This document shows positions 9,767 to 17,050 of a DNA stretch of 64,000 nt, piece after piece. A model generated the notes under the pieces. The model worked only from the letters and a program-made list of their open reading frames with translations, was not told where the DNA came from and ran no database searches. This DNA is from JAJDOD01 sp050299835 (GTDB lineage: Bacteria > Pseudomonadota > Alphaproteobacteria > Rhodobacterales > Rhodobacteraceae). Numbering within the stretch: position 1 is the stretch's first letter; every line of letters begins with the position of its first letter. A program made the position numbers and the translations under genes. The DNA lies in assembly GCA_050299835.1 (NCBI GenBank), contig JBNKWP010000018.1, positions 3,704 to 67,703 of the forward strand, given 5' to 3'.

Positions 9767-10221
9767 GTCTCGTCTCCTTCGAGAGGTCTGCCGGTCTTTG
9801 GGTCAATTTGTTCGGAATAAGCGATTTTAGGGGCTTCGGGCGCAGGTGGATCGAACTCTGCCACGAGTCGACCGTTCTCAACCCAGACTCTCGCCGATTT
9901 CAAGGGCCGTTCTCCGGGATGCGGATTGATGGCAAGATAGAAATTTACGTCAAATAACTGGTTGATGTATTTCTCGGGAACTTCTCCTGGCTCGTAAGCG
10001 CCAAGGCCAATATGCGGCCCTCGCGAGCTTTCAAGTCTCCCATTGCGATCATACCGCGCTGCACCGAGACTCCAGCAAAGGGAACAGATGTAACCTTCAG
10101 GAACCATCTTGGCCCAAGTTTCAATTTCATTTTTCGCCTCATCCGAAAACGTCACCATGTCGGGAGAGACAACGCCCCGCCCCCACCCTTCGTACTCGTC
10201 GTCTTCGGTTGCGTCGTTCAT
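9763..10221 (-). CDS. Hypothetical protein, 152 aa, in TRAP/gamma-glutamylation operon
   Basis: Unrecognised soluble protein without signal peptide or membrane segment. Acidic N terminus (MNDATEDDEYEGW), a CSLC pair near residue 46, a central aromatic region (NFYLAINPHPGE), and a C terminus rich in Pro and charged residues. Its stop overlaps the start of the glutamine-synthetase-like gene (ATGA), so it is a true operon member. By eye its GC content is clearly lower than its neighbours, suggesting a different evolutionary history. No function can be assigned. Confidence 0.75.
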   Translation of the reverse strand: MNDATEDDEYEGWGRGVVSPDMVTFSDEAKNEIETWAKMVPEGYICSLCWSLGAARYDRNGRLESSRGPHIGLGAYEPGEVPEKYINQLFDVNFYLAINPHPGERPLKSARVWVENGRLVAEFDPPAPEAPKIAYSEQIDPKTGRPLEGDET

Positions 10222-10247
10222 TGCTCAGTGTCGTATTCAAGGTAAGG

Positions 10248-10304
10248 CGCCCCGGCCTTAACCGGGGCGGCCATTTTGGTATAGCACCGGGCTCCTCCCG
10301 GTGC
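10248..10304 (-). terminator. Two hairpins downstream of dctP
   Basis: Directly after the dctP stop there are two stem-loops: GCACCGGG/CCCGGTGC with a 5-base loop (10284-10304) and CGCCCCGG/CCGGGGCG with a 6-base loop (10248-10269). Neither has a U-tract on the minus strand. They may stabilise the dctP message end or attenuate transcription into the enzyme genes, so that the binding protein is made in excess. This is inference. Confidence 0.5.
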
Positions 10305-10310
10305 GCCGGG

Positions 10311-11342
10311 TTAGCCGTACCGGTAAGGCCGCCCGGCCTTGGCCATGTCGGAATTGTACTTGCGGAAGATCTTCACGATCTTGGCCTTGGTTTCCGACTC
10401 CGCCGCGATCTCGTCCCAGAACTGGACGGCCGCATCCTCCACTGTCTGCCACTCGGCGTCTGGGATCGAGGTCAGCTGCATCTTGGTGCCGTTCACGCGA
10501 AGGTCGGCCTCGCCGCCCCAGTACCACCACTGGCGGTAGTAGTGGCTCTGCTCCATGCAGACCGTCAGAAGGGTCTGAAGGTCTTCCGGCAGTTCCTCCC
10601 AGCGTTCCATATTGGCGAAGAAATGGCCGATCCAGGCACCCGAGATATTGTTGGTCAGGAAGTAGTTCGTCACATCCGCCCAACCGACAGTGTAGTCTTC
10701 AGTGATGCCCGACCATGCGATGCCGTCAAGCTCGCCGGTCTGCACCGCAACCTCGATGTCTTCCCATGGCAAGGTGACGGGCACCACGCCGAACTGCGAC
10801 AGGAAGCGCCCGGCCGTCGGGAAGGTGAATACGCGCTTGCCCTTCAGGTCTTCAAGGCTGTTGATTGGGTCTTTCGTCGCGAAGTGACACGGGTCCCACG
10901 ATCCGGCGGAGATGTGCTTCACGCCGACCTTGGCGTATTCTTCCTTCCAGATCTCGTCGAGACCGTACTGGTTGAACAGCACCGGCACGTCGAGCGAATA
11001 GCGCGAGCCGAAGGGGAAATAGCCACCGAAGACGGTCACTTCCGTGGGCGACGCCATGGAGTCGTCATCCGACTGCACCGCGTCGATGGTGCCGCGTTGA
11101 AGGGCCTGGAAAAGCTCGCCCGTGGGCACAAGCTGGTCGGAGTAGTAGGTCTCGATCTGCATCCGATCGCCAGCGATGGTGTTGAACATCTTGATCGCCG
11201 GGTCCAGCACATGCTCGGCCAGTGCAGCACCTGCGTAGGTCTGCAGCCGCCAGGTGATTGTCGATTGCGCGATCGCGGGCGTGGCGAGGGCTGCGGGCGC
11301 GGCGACGGCGGCGCCCTGAATGAACTTACGTCTTGTAGTCAT
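10311..11342 (-). CDS. dctP: TRAP transporter substrate-binding protein (DctP/TakP type), Tat-exported
   Basis: Periplasmic binding protein of 343 residues for the TRAP permeases encoded just upstream. The N terminus MTTRRKFIQG is a twin-arginine signal, with probable cleavage after TPAIAQ near residue 26, so the protein is likely exported folded. The mature part starts with the family pattern ITWRLQTYAG and resembles the TakP group, which binds organic acids. A 54-base gap separates it from an unknown gene upstream, and strong hairpins follow its stop. The ligand is unknown; the operon suggests an amine or amino-alcohol related compound. Confidence 0.92.
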   Translation of the reverse strand: MTTRRKFIQGAAVAAPAALATPAIAQSTITWRLQTYAGAALAEHVLDPAIKMFNTIAGDRMQIETYYSDQLVPTGELFQALQRGTIDAVQSDDDSMASPTEVTVFGGYFPFGSRYSLDVPVLFNQYGLDEIWKEEYAKVGVKHISAGSWDPCHFATKDPINSLEDLKGKRVFTFPTAGRFLSQFGVVPVTLPWEDIEVAVQTGELDGIAWSGITEDYTVGWADVTNYFLTNNISGAWIGHFFANMERWEELPEDLQTLLTVCMEQSHYYRQWWYWGGEADLRVNGTKMQLTSIPDAEWQTVEDAAVQFWDEIAAESETKAKIVKIFRKYNSDMAKAGRPYRYG

Positions 11343-11396
11343 GTCTTCTCTCCTTGCTGGTTGTCGCAGACGGGTTGATCCCCATCCTCTCAGATT

Positions 11397-12104
11397 TCAG
11401 AAAAATGGCTCGCTCCCGTGTCCCTTTCCAGACCAGTATCTTGCCCAGCGGGCGGCCTGATCGGCGATGTGGGCCTGCGCTTCTGGACCCGTCTCAGTCT
11501 CCCATTGGAAGTTGCGGACTCCCAGGACATGTGTGACGTTCCGTTCCTCCGCATAGCTGTCGGCGGCCGCGCGAAGTTGTTCTCCCCATTCTCGCAATCC
11601 GTCGTCAAGCATTGGCTGCCATGCCGTGTTCAGCATGTCCTCGTCGATTACGTCTCCGCAATCTTTAAGAAACTCACCGCGAAAACTTGCGCGGTCCACG
11701 CCTTCGTAAAGATAGGCATGGGTGTAGACCGGGAACCCGTCGCATTCAGGCATGATCTGAAGCACAAAGTAACCATCCATGTTCTTGTGCGCCTGTTCCA
11801 GCGACATTTCACCCGCTTCGATCTTTGCCGCCAGATGCTCCTCCAGCCAGCGATCCGCCTCCGGATCGCGCCCTACGACAGGGGCTCCGATACTTTCGAA
11901 ATGCGGGATGGATATCTCCTCAAAACGCCGATGAAGTGCATCAATGTTCTCGGACTTGGAGAAAAGTCGCTTCAGAAAAGACTGGCTTGTCGTGCCGGTC
12001 GGTTGCATACGGCCTTTTGCAACCTCAATACGCCGCCAGAGGTCTTCGAACTCTGCGTCAAAACCCGGCTTGGGTTTCGGAAGGGGATTGAGATCCAGTC
12101 CCAT
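11397..12104 (-). CDS. Hypothetical protein, 235 aa, between dctM and dctP
   Basis: Unrecognised cytoplasmic protein beginning MGLDLNPLPKPKPGF. Mostly helical-looking and acidic, with a central EADRWLEEHLAAKIEAG segment, an Asp/Phe-rich middle (PECDGFPVYTH) and a Trp-rich C terminus (RWARYWSGKG). No signal peptide or membrane segment. It starts only 3 bases after the dctM stop, so it is co-transcribed, yet by eye its GC content is lower than that of the transporter genes. Function unknown; position inside a TRAP operon is unusual. Confidence 0.75.
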   Translation of the reverse strand: MGLDLNPLPKPKPGFDAEFEDLWRRIEVAKGRMQPTGTTSQSFLKRLFSKSENIDALHRRFEEISIPHFESIGAPVVGRDPEADRWLEEHLAAKIEAGEMSLEQAHKNMDGYFVLQIMPECDGFPVYTHAYLYEGVDRASFRGEFLKDCGDVIDEDMLNTAWQPMLDDGLREWGEQLRAAADSYAEERNVTHVLGVRNFQWETETGPEAQAHIADQAARWARYWSGKGHGSEPFF

Positions 12105-12107
12105 CGC

Positions 12108-13433
12108 CTAGTTCCCGTACACATATTGCGGCAGCCACAGTGCGATCTGCGGGAAGACCATGATCGTGGTCAGCGCAAGCACCATGACGGCGACGAAGGG
12201 GATGATCGAACGATAGATGTCGCGCAGAGTGATCTCAGGCGGGGCCATCGCCCGCATCAGGAACAGGTTATAGCCGAAGGGCGGCGTCATGTAGGCGACC
12301 TGCGTGGTGATCGTGTAGAGCACACCGTACCAGATCAGGTCGAAGCCAAGCGCGCCGACGAGCGGGATGTAAAGCGGGGCGACGATCACCAGCATCGCGG
12401 TATCGTCCAGGAACGTGCCCATCAGGATGAAGCTGAGTTGCATCAGGATCAGGATCATCCACGGGCTGAGACCGAGCTTTTCGGTGAAAAGGCTCTCAAT
12501 GGCCTTCACAGCGCCCAGCCCGTCGAAGACAGCGCCAAAGGCGAGGGCTGCGAGGATGATCCACATGAACATGCAAGTGATGCCGAGCGTGCTGCGGACC
12601 GAAGTCTCGAAAACGGTCCAGTTCATCCGGCGCTTCAGCACGGCAGCGAGGAAGGCGACGATTGCCCCGATGGCCGAGCTTTCGACGAGCGACGTCCAGC
12701 CCTTCACGAAGGGAACCATCATGGCGAAGAAGATGGCCAGCGGCAGCAGGCCGGAGAGCAGAAGCATGTATTTTTCGCGCTTCGGCATGTCCCGTTCTTC
12801 TTCCGACAGGACCGGACCAAGGCTCGGGTTCATCCGGCAGCGAATGGCGATATAGACGATGAACATCCCCGCCATCATCAGCCCCGGCAGGACACCTGCG
12901 AGCCAGAGCTGTCCCACCGGCTGCCGCGCAATCATCGCGTAAAGCACCAGCACGACCGAAGGCGGCACGAGGATGCCAAGCGAACTCCCCGCCTGGATCA
13001 CCCCGGTGACCATCCGCTTGTCATAGCCGCGCCTCAGCAGTTCGGGCAGCGCGATGGTGGCCCCGATTGCCATGCCAGCGACAGACAGCCCGTTCATGGC
13101 GGAGATCAGCACCATCAACCCAATCGTCCCGATGGCCAGCCCACCGCGCAAGCCCCCCATCCAGACGTGGAACATCTTGTAAAGGTCGTCGGCAATGCGG
13201 CTTTCCGAAAGGACATAGCCCATGAAAACGAACATCGGCACGGTCAGCAGCGGGTACCAGCGCATCAGCTTGATCGACTGTGAGAACGCGATGTCGAACC
13301 CGCCCCGCTCGCCCCAGAGCGCAAGTGCCGCGATCACCGCGACGAATCCGATGGCCCCGAAGACGCGCTGGCCGGAAAACAGCAGCACCATCATCGAGGC
13401 GAACATGACGAGCGCGATGGCTTCGTAGCTCAT
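12108..13433 (-). CDS. dctM: TRAP transporter large permease DctM
   Basis: Integral membrane protein of 441 residues with about 12-13 hydrophobic segments, the ion-coupled translocation subunit of a TRAP transporter. Family blocks include AGMAIGATIALPELLRRGY, GSSLGILVPPSVVLVLY, GTFLDDTAMLVI and VAYMTPPFGYNLF. The start overlaps the dctQ stop by 4 bases. Works with the small permease upstream and the Tat-exported binding protein downstream. Confidence 0.95.
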   Translation of the reverse strand: MSYEAIALVMFASMMVLLFSGQRVFGAIGFVAVIAALALWGERGGFDIAFSQSIKLMRWYPLLTVPMFVFMGYVLSESRIADDLYKMFHVWMGGLRGGLAIGTIGLMVLISAMNGLSVAGMAIGATIALPELLRRGYDKRMVTGVIQAGSSLGILVPPSVVLVLYAMIARQPVGQLWLAGVLPGLMMAGMFIVYIAIRCRMNPSLGPVLSEEERDMPKREKYMLLLSGLLPLAIFFAMMVPFVKGWTSLVESSAIGAIVAFLAAVLKRRMNWTVFETSVRSTLGITCMFMWIILAALAFGAVFDGLGAVKAIESLFTEKLGLSPWMILILMQLSFILMGTFLDDTAMLVIVAPLYIPLVGALGFDLIWYGVLYTITTQVAYMTPPFGYNLFLMRAMAPPEITLRDIYRSIIPFVAVMVLALTTIMVFPQIALWLPQYVYGN

Positions 13434-13999
13434 GCCACCTCCTCGCCCTTCAGCCGTAGGATGTCCTTAGCCAGTTCCGACAGCGCCTGAAGCAGCATCA
13501 GGACGATGCCAAGGCACATGATCGCCTTGATTGGCCAGAGATAGGGCCGCCAGATCGTGCGGCTGCGTTCGAGCGTGCCGAGTTCCTTCTCGCCCGTCGC
13601 CAGATCGACGAAGAAGCCGACAGGGTTCGATCCGAAATGCCCCAGCGAATAGGCAGTGGAGCTTAAACCTCCCCAGAGCAGCACGACGAGATAGCCGATC
13701 AGACAGAACACCATGATCGCATCCGTCGCCGCTTTCCGCTTCACCGACCAGCTCTCGTAGAACAGGTCCATCCGCACATGGCTGCCCATCTGGATCGCGT
13801 AGGGCCCGCCGAGGAAGAAATATGCGATCATCGCGAACTGCGCGACTTCCAACGTCCAGAGCGAGGGCTGTGAGGAGAACTTGCTGATGGTCGACCAGAG
13901 CAGCACCGCCATCATGGCAAAGATGCCGTACATGATGATCCGGCCGACACCGTAGTTCAGCCGGTCGATCACCGCGATATAGGCGCGAAGCAGCTTCAT
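13430..13999 (-). CDS. dctQ: TRAP transporter small permease DctQ
   Basis: Small TRAP membrane subunit of 189 residues with four predicted membrane segments starting about residues 15, 50, 90 and 140. The start MKLLRAY at 13999 is chosen because its ATG overlaps the TGA of the amidohydrolase gene (ATGA); a longer in-frame extension upstream lies inside that gene. Pairs with DctM, which overlaps its 3' end. Confidence 0.92.
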   Translation of the reverse strand: MKLLRAYIAVIDRLNYGVGRIIMYGIFAMMAVLLWSTISKFSSQPSLWTLEVAQFAMIAYFFLGGPYAIQMGSHVRMDLFYESWSVKRKAATDAIMVFCLIGYLVVLLWGGLSSTAYSLGHFGSNPVGFFVDLATGEKELGTLERSRTIWRPYLWPIKAIMCLGIVLMLLQALSELAKDILRLKGEEVA

Positions 14000-14769
14000 G
14001 CCGTCGCCTCCCGAGGCTGGTCCGGTGCCAGCGCTCTCAACGCGTTGTCCAACCAGCCTTGAAGGCACTCCGTGACCTCGACGCAGCCCTCTGGCGTTTC
14101 AAGCAGGTCGTTCCGTATCTCGATCATCACGTTCAGCAACCCGCCCGGCAGAGCATGGCGACGAAGCGTGTGTGTTACCCCATCGTCTGGCCCATAGGGC
14201 TGGTTCCGTTCCACGGTGAAACGGCTCGGCTCCCTCAGCATCGCGTCAGCAAGCCGCGCATCCGTGTCATGCAATATCCCGATCTCTACCGCACGAGGCC
14301 TGCCCAGGTAGACCGGCGTAAAGCTGTGAATAGTGACGATAACCGGCGGCCCCGCTTTCGCCGCAACCGTCTTTTCGAGCAAATCCTCGAAGGGACGATA
14401 ATAGGCATCGACCCGCGCCTGCCGGTCGGCCTCAGACAGCGCGGCATTGCCGGGAATGACGGTCGCCTCGCTCTTGGCGGGCATCGCGTCAGGCGCCTTG
14501 GGCGGTCGGTTGCAGTCATAGATCAGCCGAGAGGCGCTGGCGTAAACCAGACTCGCATCCAAAGCGTCCGAAAGCGCCAACGCCACCGTCAAGGCCCCCG
14601 GATCCCAGGCAATATGGCTTTCCAAAGCTTCCGTGCTCAGGCCCAGATCGCCGAACTCCGGCGGGATGGCGCGACTGGCATGTTCACAGACCAGCAGAAC
14701 GGGATGTGCGCCTTCGGGGTTCACCGCCCGAGGCGCGTACCTGCCCTGATGTTCGTCGAAATTGCCCAC
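13996..14769 (-). CDS. N-formylglutamate amidohydrolase family protein
   Basis: HutG2-like metallo-amidohydrolase of about 257 residues. Characteristic segments are VLLVCEHASRAIPP, HIAWDPGA, LIYDCNRPP, VTIHSFTPVYLG and the C-terminal NVMIEIRNDLL. No histidine-utilisation genes lie nearby, so release of glutamate from an N-acyl or gamma-glutamyl intermediate made by the operon is plausible (inference). The GTG at 14769 is chosen, with GGGGGA just upstream. The longest frame begins at a TTG (14820) that coincides with a promoter-like TTGACA, making that start unlikely. First gene of the operon. Confidence 0.85.
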   Translation of the reverse strand: MGNFDEHQGRYAPRAVNPEGAHPVLLVCEHASRAIPPEFGDLGLSTEALESHIAWDPGALTVALALSDALDASLVYASASRLIYDCNRPPKAPDAMPAKSEATVIPGNAALSEADRQARVDAYYRPFEDLLEKTVAAKAGPPVIVTIHSFTPVYLGRPRAVEIGILHDTDARLADAMLREPSRFTVERNQPYGPDDGVTHTLRRHALPGGLLNVMIEIRNDLLETPEGCVEVTECLQGWLDNALRALAPDQPREATA

Positions 14770-14790
14770 CGGTCCCCCGTTCTTACCCTG

Positions 14791-14820
14791 ACTATTCGTC
14801 ACGCGCAGCGGCGCTGTCAA
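14791..14820 (-). promoter_or_regulatory. Candidate promoter of the nine-gene TRAP operon
   Basis: On the minus strand a perfect -35 TTGACA (14815-14820) is followed after 18 bases by AATAGT (14791-14796), a 4/6 match to TATAAT. It lies just upstream of the proposed GTG start at 14769 and in the divergent interval with the RpiR regulator. Confidence 0.45.
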
Positions 14821-14838
14821 TTCATTCCTGTAAAATAT

Positions 14839-14889
14839 CTGACAGAAGGGGTTGCGATGTATAATTTTTCACCAAGGCGCGAAATTTCG
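14839..14889 (+). promoter_or_regulatory. Candidate rpiR promoter and operator palindrome
   Basis: CTGACA (14839-14844) and a perfect TATAAT (14860-14865) are separated by 15 bases, short but plausible. A perfect palindrome, CGAAATTTCG, lies at 14880-14889 near the expected transcription start, upstream of the chosen ATG at 14923. It is a candidate RpiR binding site controlling both divergent units. The promoter explains why an upstream in-frame ATG (14857) overlapping the TATAAT is probably not the start. Confidence 0.45.
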
Positions 14890-14922
14890 TGTAGCATCGG
14901 TCGACGAAAGCGAAAGGCGCAG

Positions 14923-15780
14923 ATGGAAACCATCGCTGAAAAGCTGCGGGAAAAGACCCCGGACCTGACCCGTGCGGAGCGTCAGTTGTGCGACGTAATC
15001 CTGCGCAACTACCCGGCCTCCGGGCTTGGCACGATCACCTCTCTGGCGGAGGAGGCGAATGTCTCCACCCCCACCGTCGCCCGTCTGATTCAGAAGCTGG
15101 GTTTCAGCGGTTTCCCCGATTTCCAGAAGGGTCTCCGGGATGAGCTGAACGAGAAGATCTCAAGCCCGCTGACCAAACGCGCCACATGGGTGGACACCGC
15201 GCCGGAGGAACACCTGCTCAACCGCTTCACCAAGGCAGTGATCGACAATATCGGCCAGTCCATGGCCAAGCTCGATCCCAAAACTTTTGAGACCGCCTGC
15301 GACCTCCTGAACGATTCCAAGCGTCAGATCTTCATCGTCGGCGGTCGGATCACCCGGACGCTGGCGGACTATTTCTTCCTGCATTTTCAAGTCATTCGCC
15401 CCGACGTCGTCCATATCACCTCTAACTCGAACGCCTGGCCGCATTACGCGCTCGACTTCCGAAAGGGCGATGTCGTGGTCATCTTCGACGTCCGGCGCTA
15501 CGAGAACAGCACGCTGAAACTGGCCGAACTCGCCCGTGAACGCGAGGCCGAGATCATCCTCTTCACCGACCAGTGGCTTTCGCCGATCTCGCAGCTCGCC
15601 CGCGTGACCTTCTCCAGCCACATCGCTGCGCCATCAGCGTGGGACTCGAACATCACCACCATGCTGATGTCCGAGATCGTCATAGCCGAGGTTCAGGAAC
15701 GGAACTGGGAAACCACGAAAGCCCGGATGGAAGACCTCGAAGAGATGTTCGACCGCACCCGGTTCTTCCGCAAGTTCTGA
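14923..15780 (+). CDS. MurR/RpiR family transcriptional regulator
   Basis: Regulator of 285 residues: N-terminal RpiR helix-turn-helix (TITSLAEEANVSTPTVARLIQ, about residues 40-60) and a C-terminal SIS domain (QIFIVGGRITRTLADYF and following) that normally senses a phosphosugar or related metabolite. The start METIAEKL matches the usual family N terminus. An ATG 22 codons upstream is in frame but overlaps a promoter-like TATAAT. It is divergent from the TRAP/gamma-glutamylation operon and so the likely local regulator. Confidence 0.9.
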   Translation: METIAEKLREKTPDLTRAERQLCDVILRNYPASGLGTITSLAEEANVSTPTVARLIQKLGFSGFPDFQKGLRDELNEKISSPLTKRATWVDTAPEEHLLNRFTKAVIDNIGQSMAKLDPKTFETACDLLNDSKRQIFIVGGRITRTLADYFFLHFQVIRPDVVHITSNSNAWPHYALDFRKGDVVVIFDVRRYENSTLKLAELAREREAEIILFTDQWLSPISQLARVTFSSHIAAPSAWDSNITTMLMSEIVIAEVQERNWETTKARMEDLEEMFDRTRFFRKF

Positions 15781-15783
15781 GCC

Positions 15784-16536
15784 TCACATCGTGTAGTTCA
15801 GCCCCAGACGTCCGCCGTCGACGTAAATCGTTTCACCCGTGATGTAACTGGCCCTCGGGCTGGCGAGGAAGGCCACCACGTCGCCAACCTCCCGCGCCGT
15901 GCCGGGCCGTCCCAGCGGGGTCCGCGACATCGCCGTCCTGAAGGCCTCGGGTTTCGCATTGACCCCCACCATCATCGCGGTGTCGATGGAACCCGGCCCG
16001 ACCGCGTTCACGCGGATATTGTGCGGCGCCAGCGCCAGAGCGGCGACCTTGGTCAGCTGCATCACCCCGCCCTTGGAAGCGCAATAGGCCGGGATGGCGG
16101 GAATGGCGAGTTGTGCATTGATCGAGGACATGTTGACGATGGCCCCCTCGATCCCTTGCTCCACCATCGTCCGCGCAGCCCGCTGCGTGGCAACGAAAAC
16201 CCCGCGCAGGTTGATGCTCAAAACCTTGTCGAACTCGGCCAGATCGTAGCTGAGGAAATCACCCGGATTGGCGATGCCTGCATTGTTCACCAGCGTTGCG
16301 ACCGGACCATGTCTGGCCTCGATCTCGTCGAACATCGTCAGAACTGCATCGGCATCGCCCATGTCGCAGGTCATGGCAACCGTGCCCCGCCCCAGTTTCC
16401 CAGCGACCTCCGCCACACCATCTGCATTCACATCGGCCACGATCACGGTATGGCCGTCCTCGGCCAGCGCCTCCGCACAGGCAAAGCCGATCCCTTGTGC
16501 GCCGCCCGTGACAAGGGCCAGTCTGGTGTCGCTCAT
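15784..16536 (-). CDS. SDR family NAD(P)-dependent oxidoreductase
   Basis: Classical short-chain dehydrogenase of 250 residues. Cofactor motif TGGAQGIG (10-17), NNAG (84-87), catalytic S138, Y151 and K155 (YCASK), and the C-terminal GETIYVDGG. The ATG at 16536 is preceded by GGGAGA at good spacing. Its stop is 3 bases from the rpiR stop on the other strand. It may act in the same catabolic pathway as the adjacent operon, but it is a separate transcription unit and the substrate is unknown. Confidence 0.9.
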   Translation of the reverse strand: MSDTRLALVTGGAQGIGFACAEALAEDGHTVIVADVNADGVAEVAGKLGRGTVAMTCDMGDADAVLTMFDEIEARHGPVATLVNNAGIANPGDFLSYDLAEFDKVLSINLRGVFVATQRAARTMVEQGIEGAIVNMSSINAQLAIPAIPAYCASKGGVMQLTKVAALALAPHNIRVNAVGPGSIDTAMMVGVNAKPEAFRTAMSRTPLGRPGTAREVGDVVAFLASPRASYITGETIYVDGGRLGLNYTM

Positions 16537-16654
16537 GGTCAAATCTCCCGCCGGTTTACGCCGTTGGACCGCAATTCACGCGCAACTGCAACCTTGCCGA
16601 GCCCCCGTTGATCCGGCAGTTTGACCGCGACAAAACGAGCAAGGCACAACTGAC

Positions 16655-17050
16655 GTGAAACTGAAGACAACCTCGGCCGAAATGGTTGCTGCTGCCCGGG
16701 CAAGGATCGCAGAGATCGAGGTATCCGATCTCATGGCAATGCTTGACGACCCGGACGTGGTAATCGTCGATATACGCGACATTCGCGAACGCCAGCGATC
16801 CGGTTTCATCCCTGGTAGCCTCCACGCGCCCCGCGGAATGATCGAATTCTGGGTGGACCCCGACAGCCCCTATTTCAGAGAGGAGTTTGGGCGGGACAAA
16901 CGCTTTGTCTTCCATTGCGCCTCCGGCTGGCGCTCGGCTCTGACGGTGGCGACATTGCAGGACATGGGTTTCGACGCGGCGCACTTGAAGGACGGATTCA
17001 CCTCCTGGGTCGCGCAAGGCGGCACGGTCGAGATGCCAGAGAAAGGGTAG
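16655..17050 (+). CDS. Rhodanese-like domain protein
   Basis: Single-domain rhodanese of 131 residues. The block VVIVDIRDIRERQRSGFIPG and the active-site loop FHCASGWRSA (Cys88) are present, so sulfurtransferase activity is plausible. GTG start with a weak upstream purine run. It is convergent with cysG, directly adjoining its stop. A role in sulfur transfer linked to siroheme-dependent metabolism is only suggested by position. Confidence 0.85.
   Translation: MKLKTTSAEMVAAARARIAEIEVSDLMAMLDDPDVVIVDIRDIRERQRSGFIPGSLHAPRGMIEFWVDPDSPYFREEFGRDKRFVFHCASGWRSALTVATLQDMGFDAAHLKDGFTSWVAQGGTVEMPEKG

Noticed and set aside
14059..14922. Long plus-strand open frame leading into rpiR
   Set aside because: Runs antisense through the amidohydrolase gene; the RpiR family N terminus and a promoter-like TATAAT place the start at 14923.
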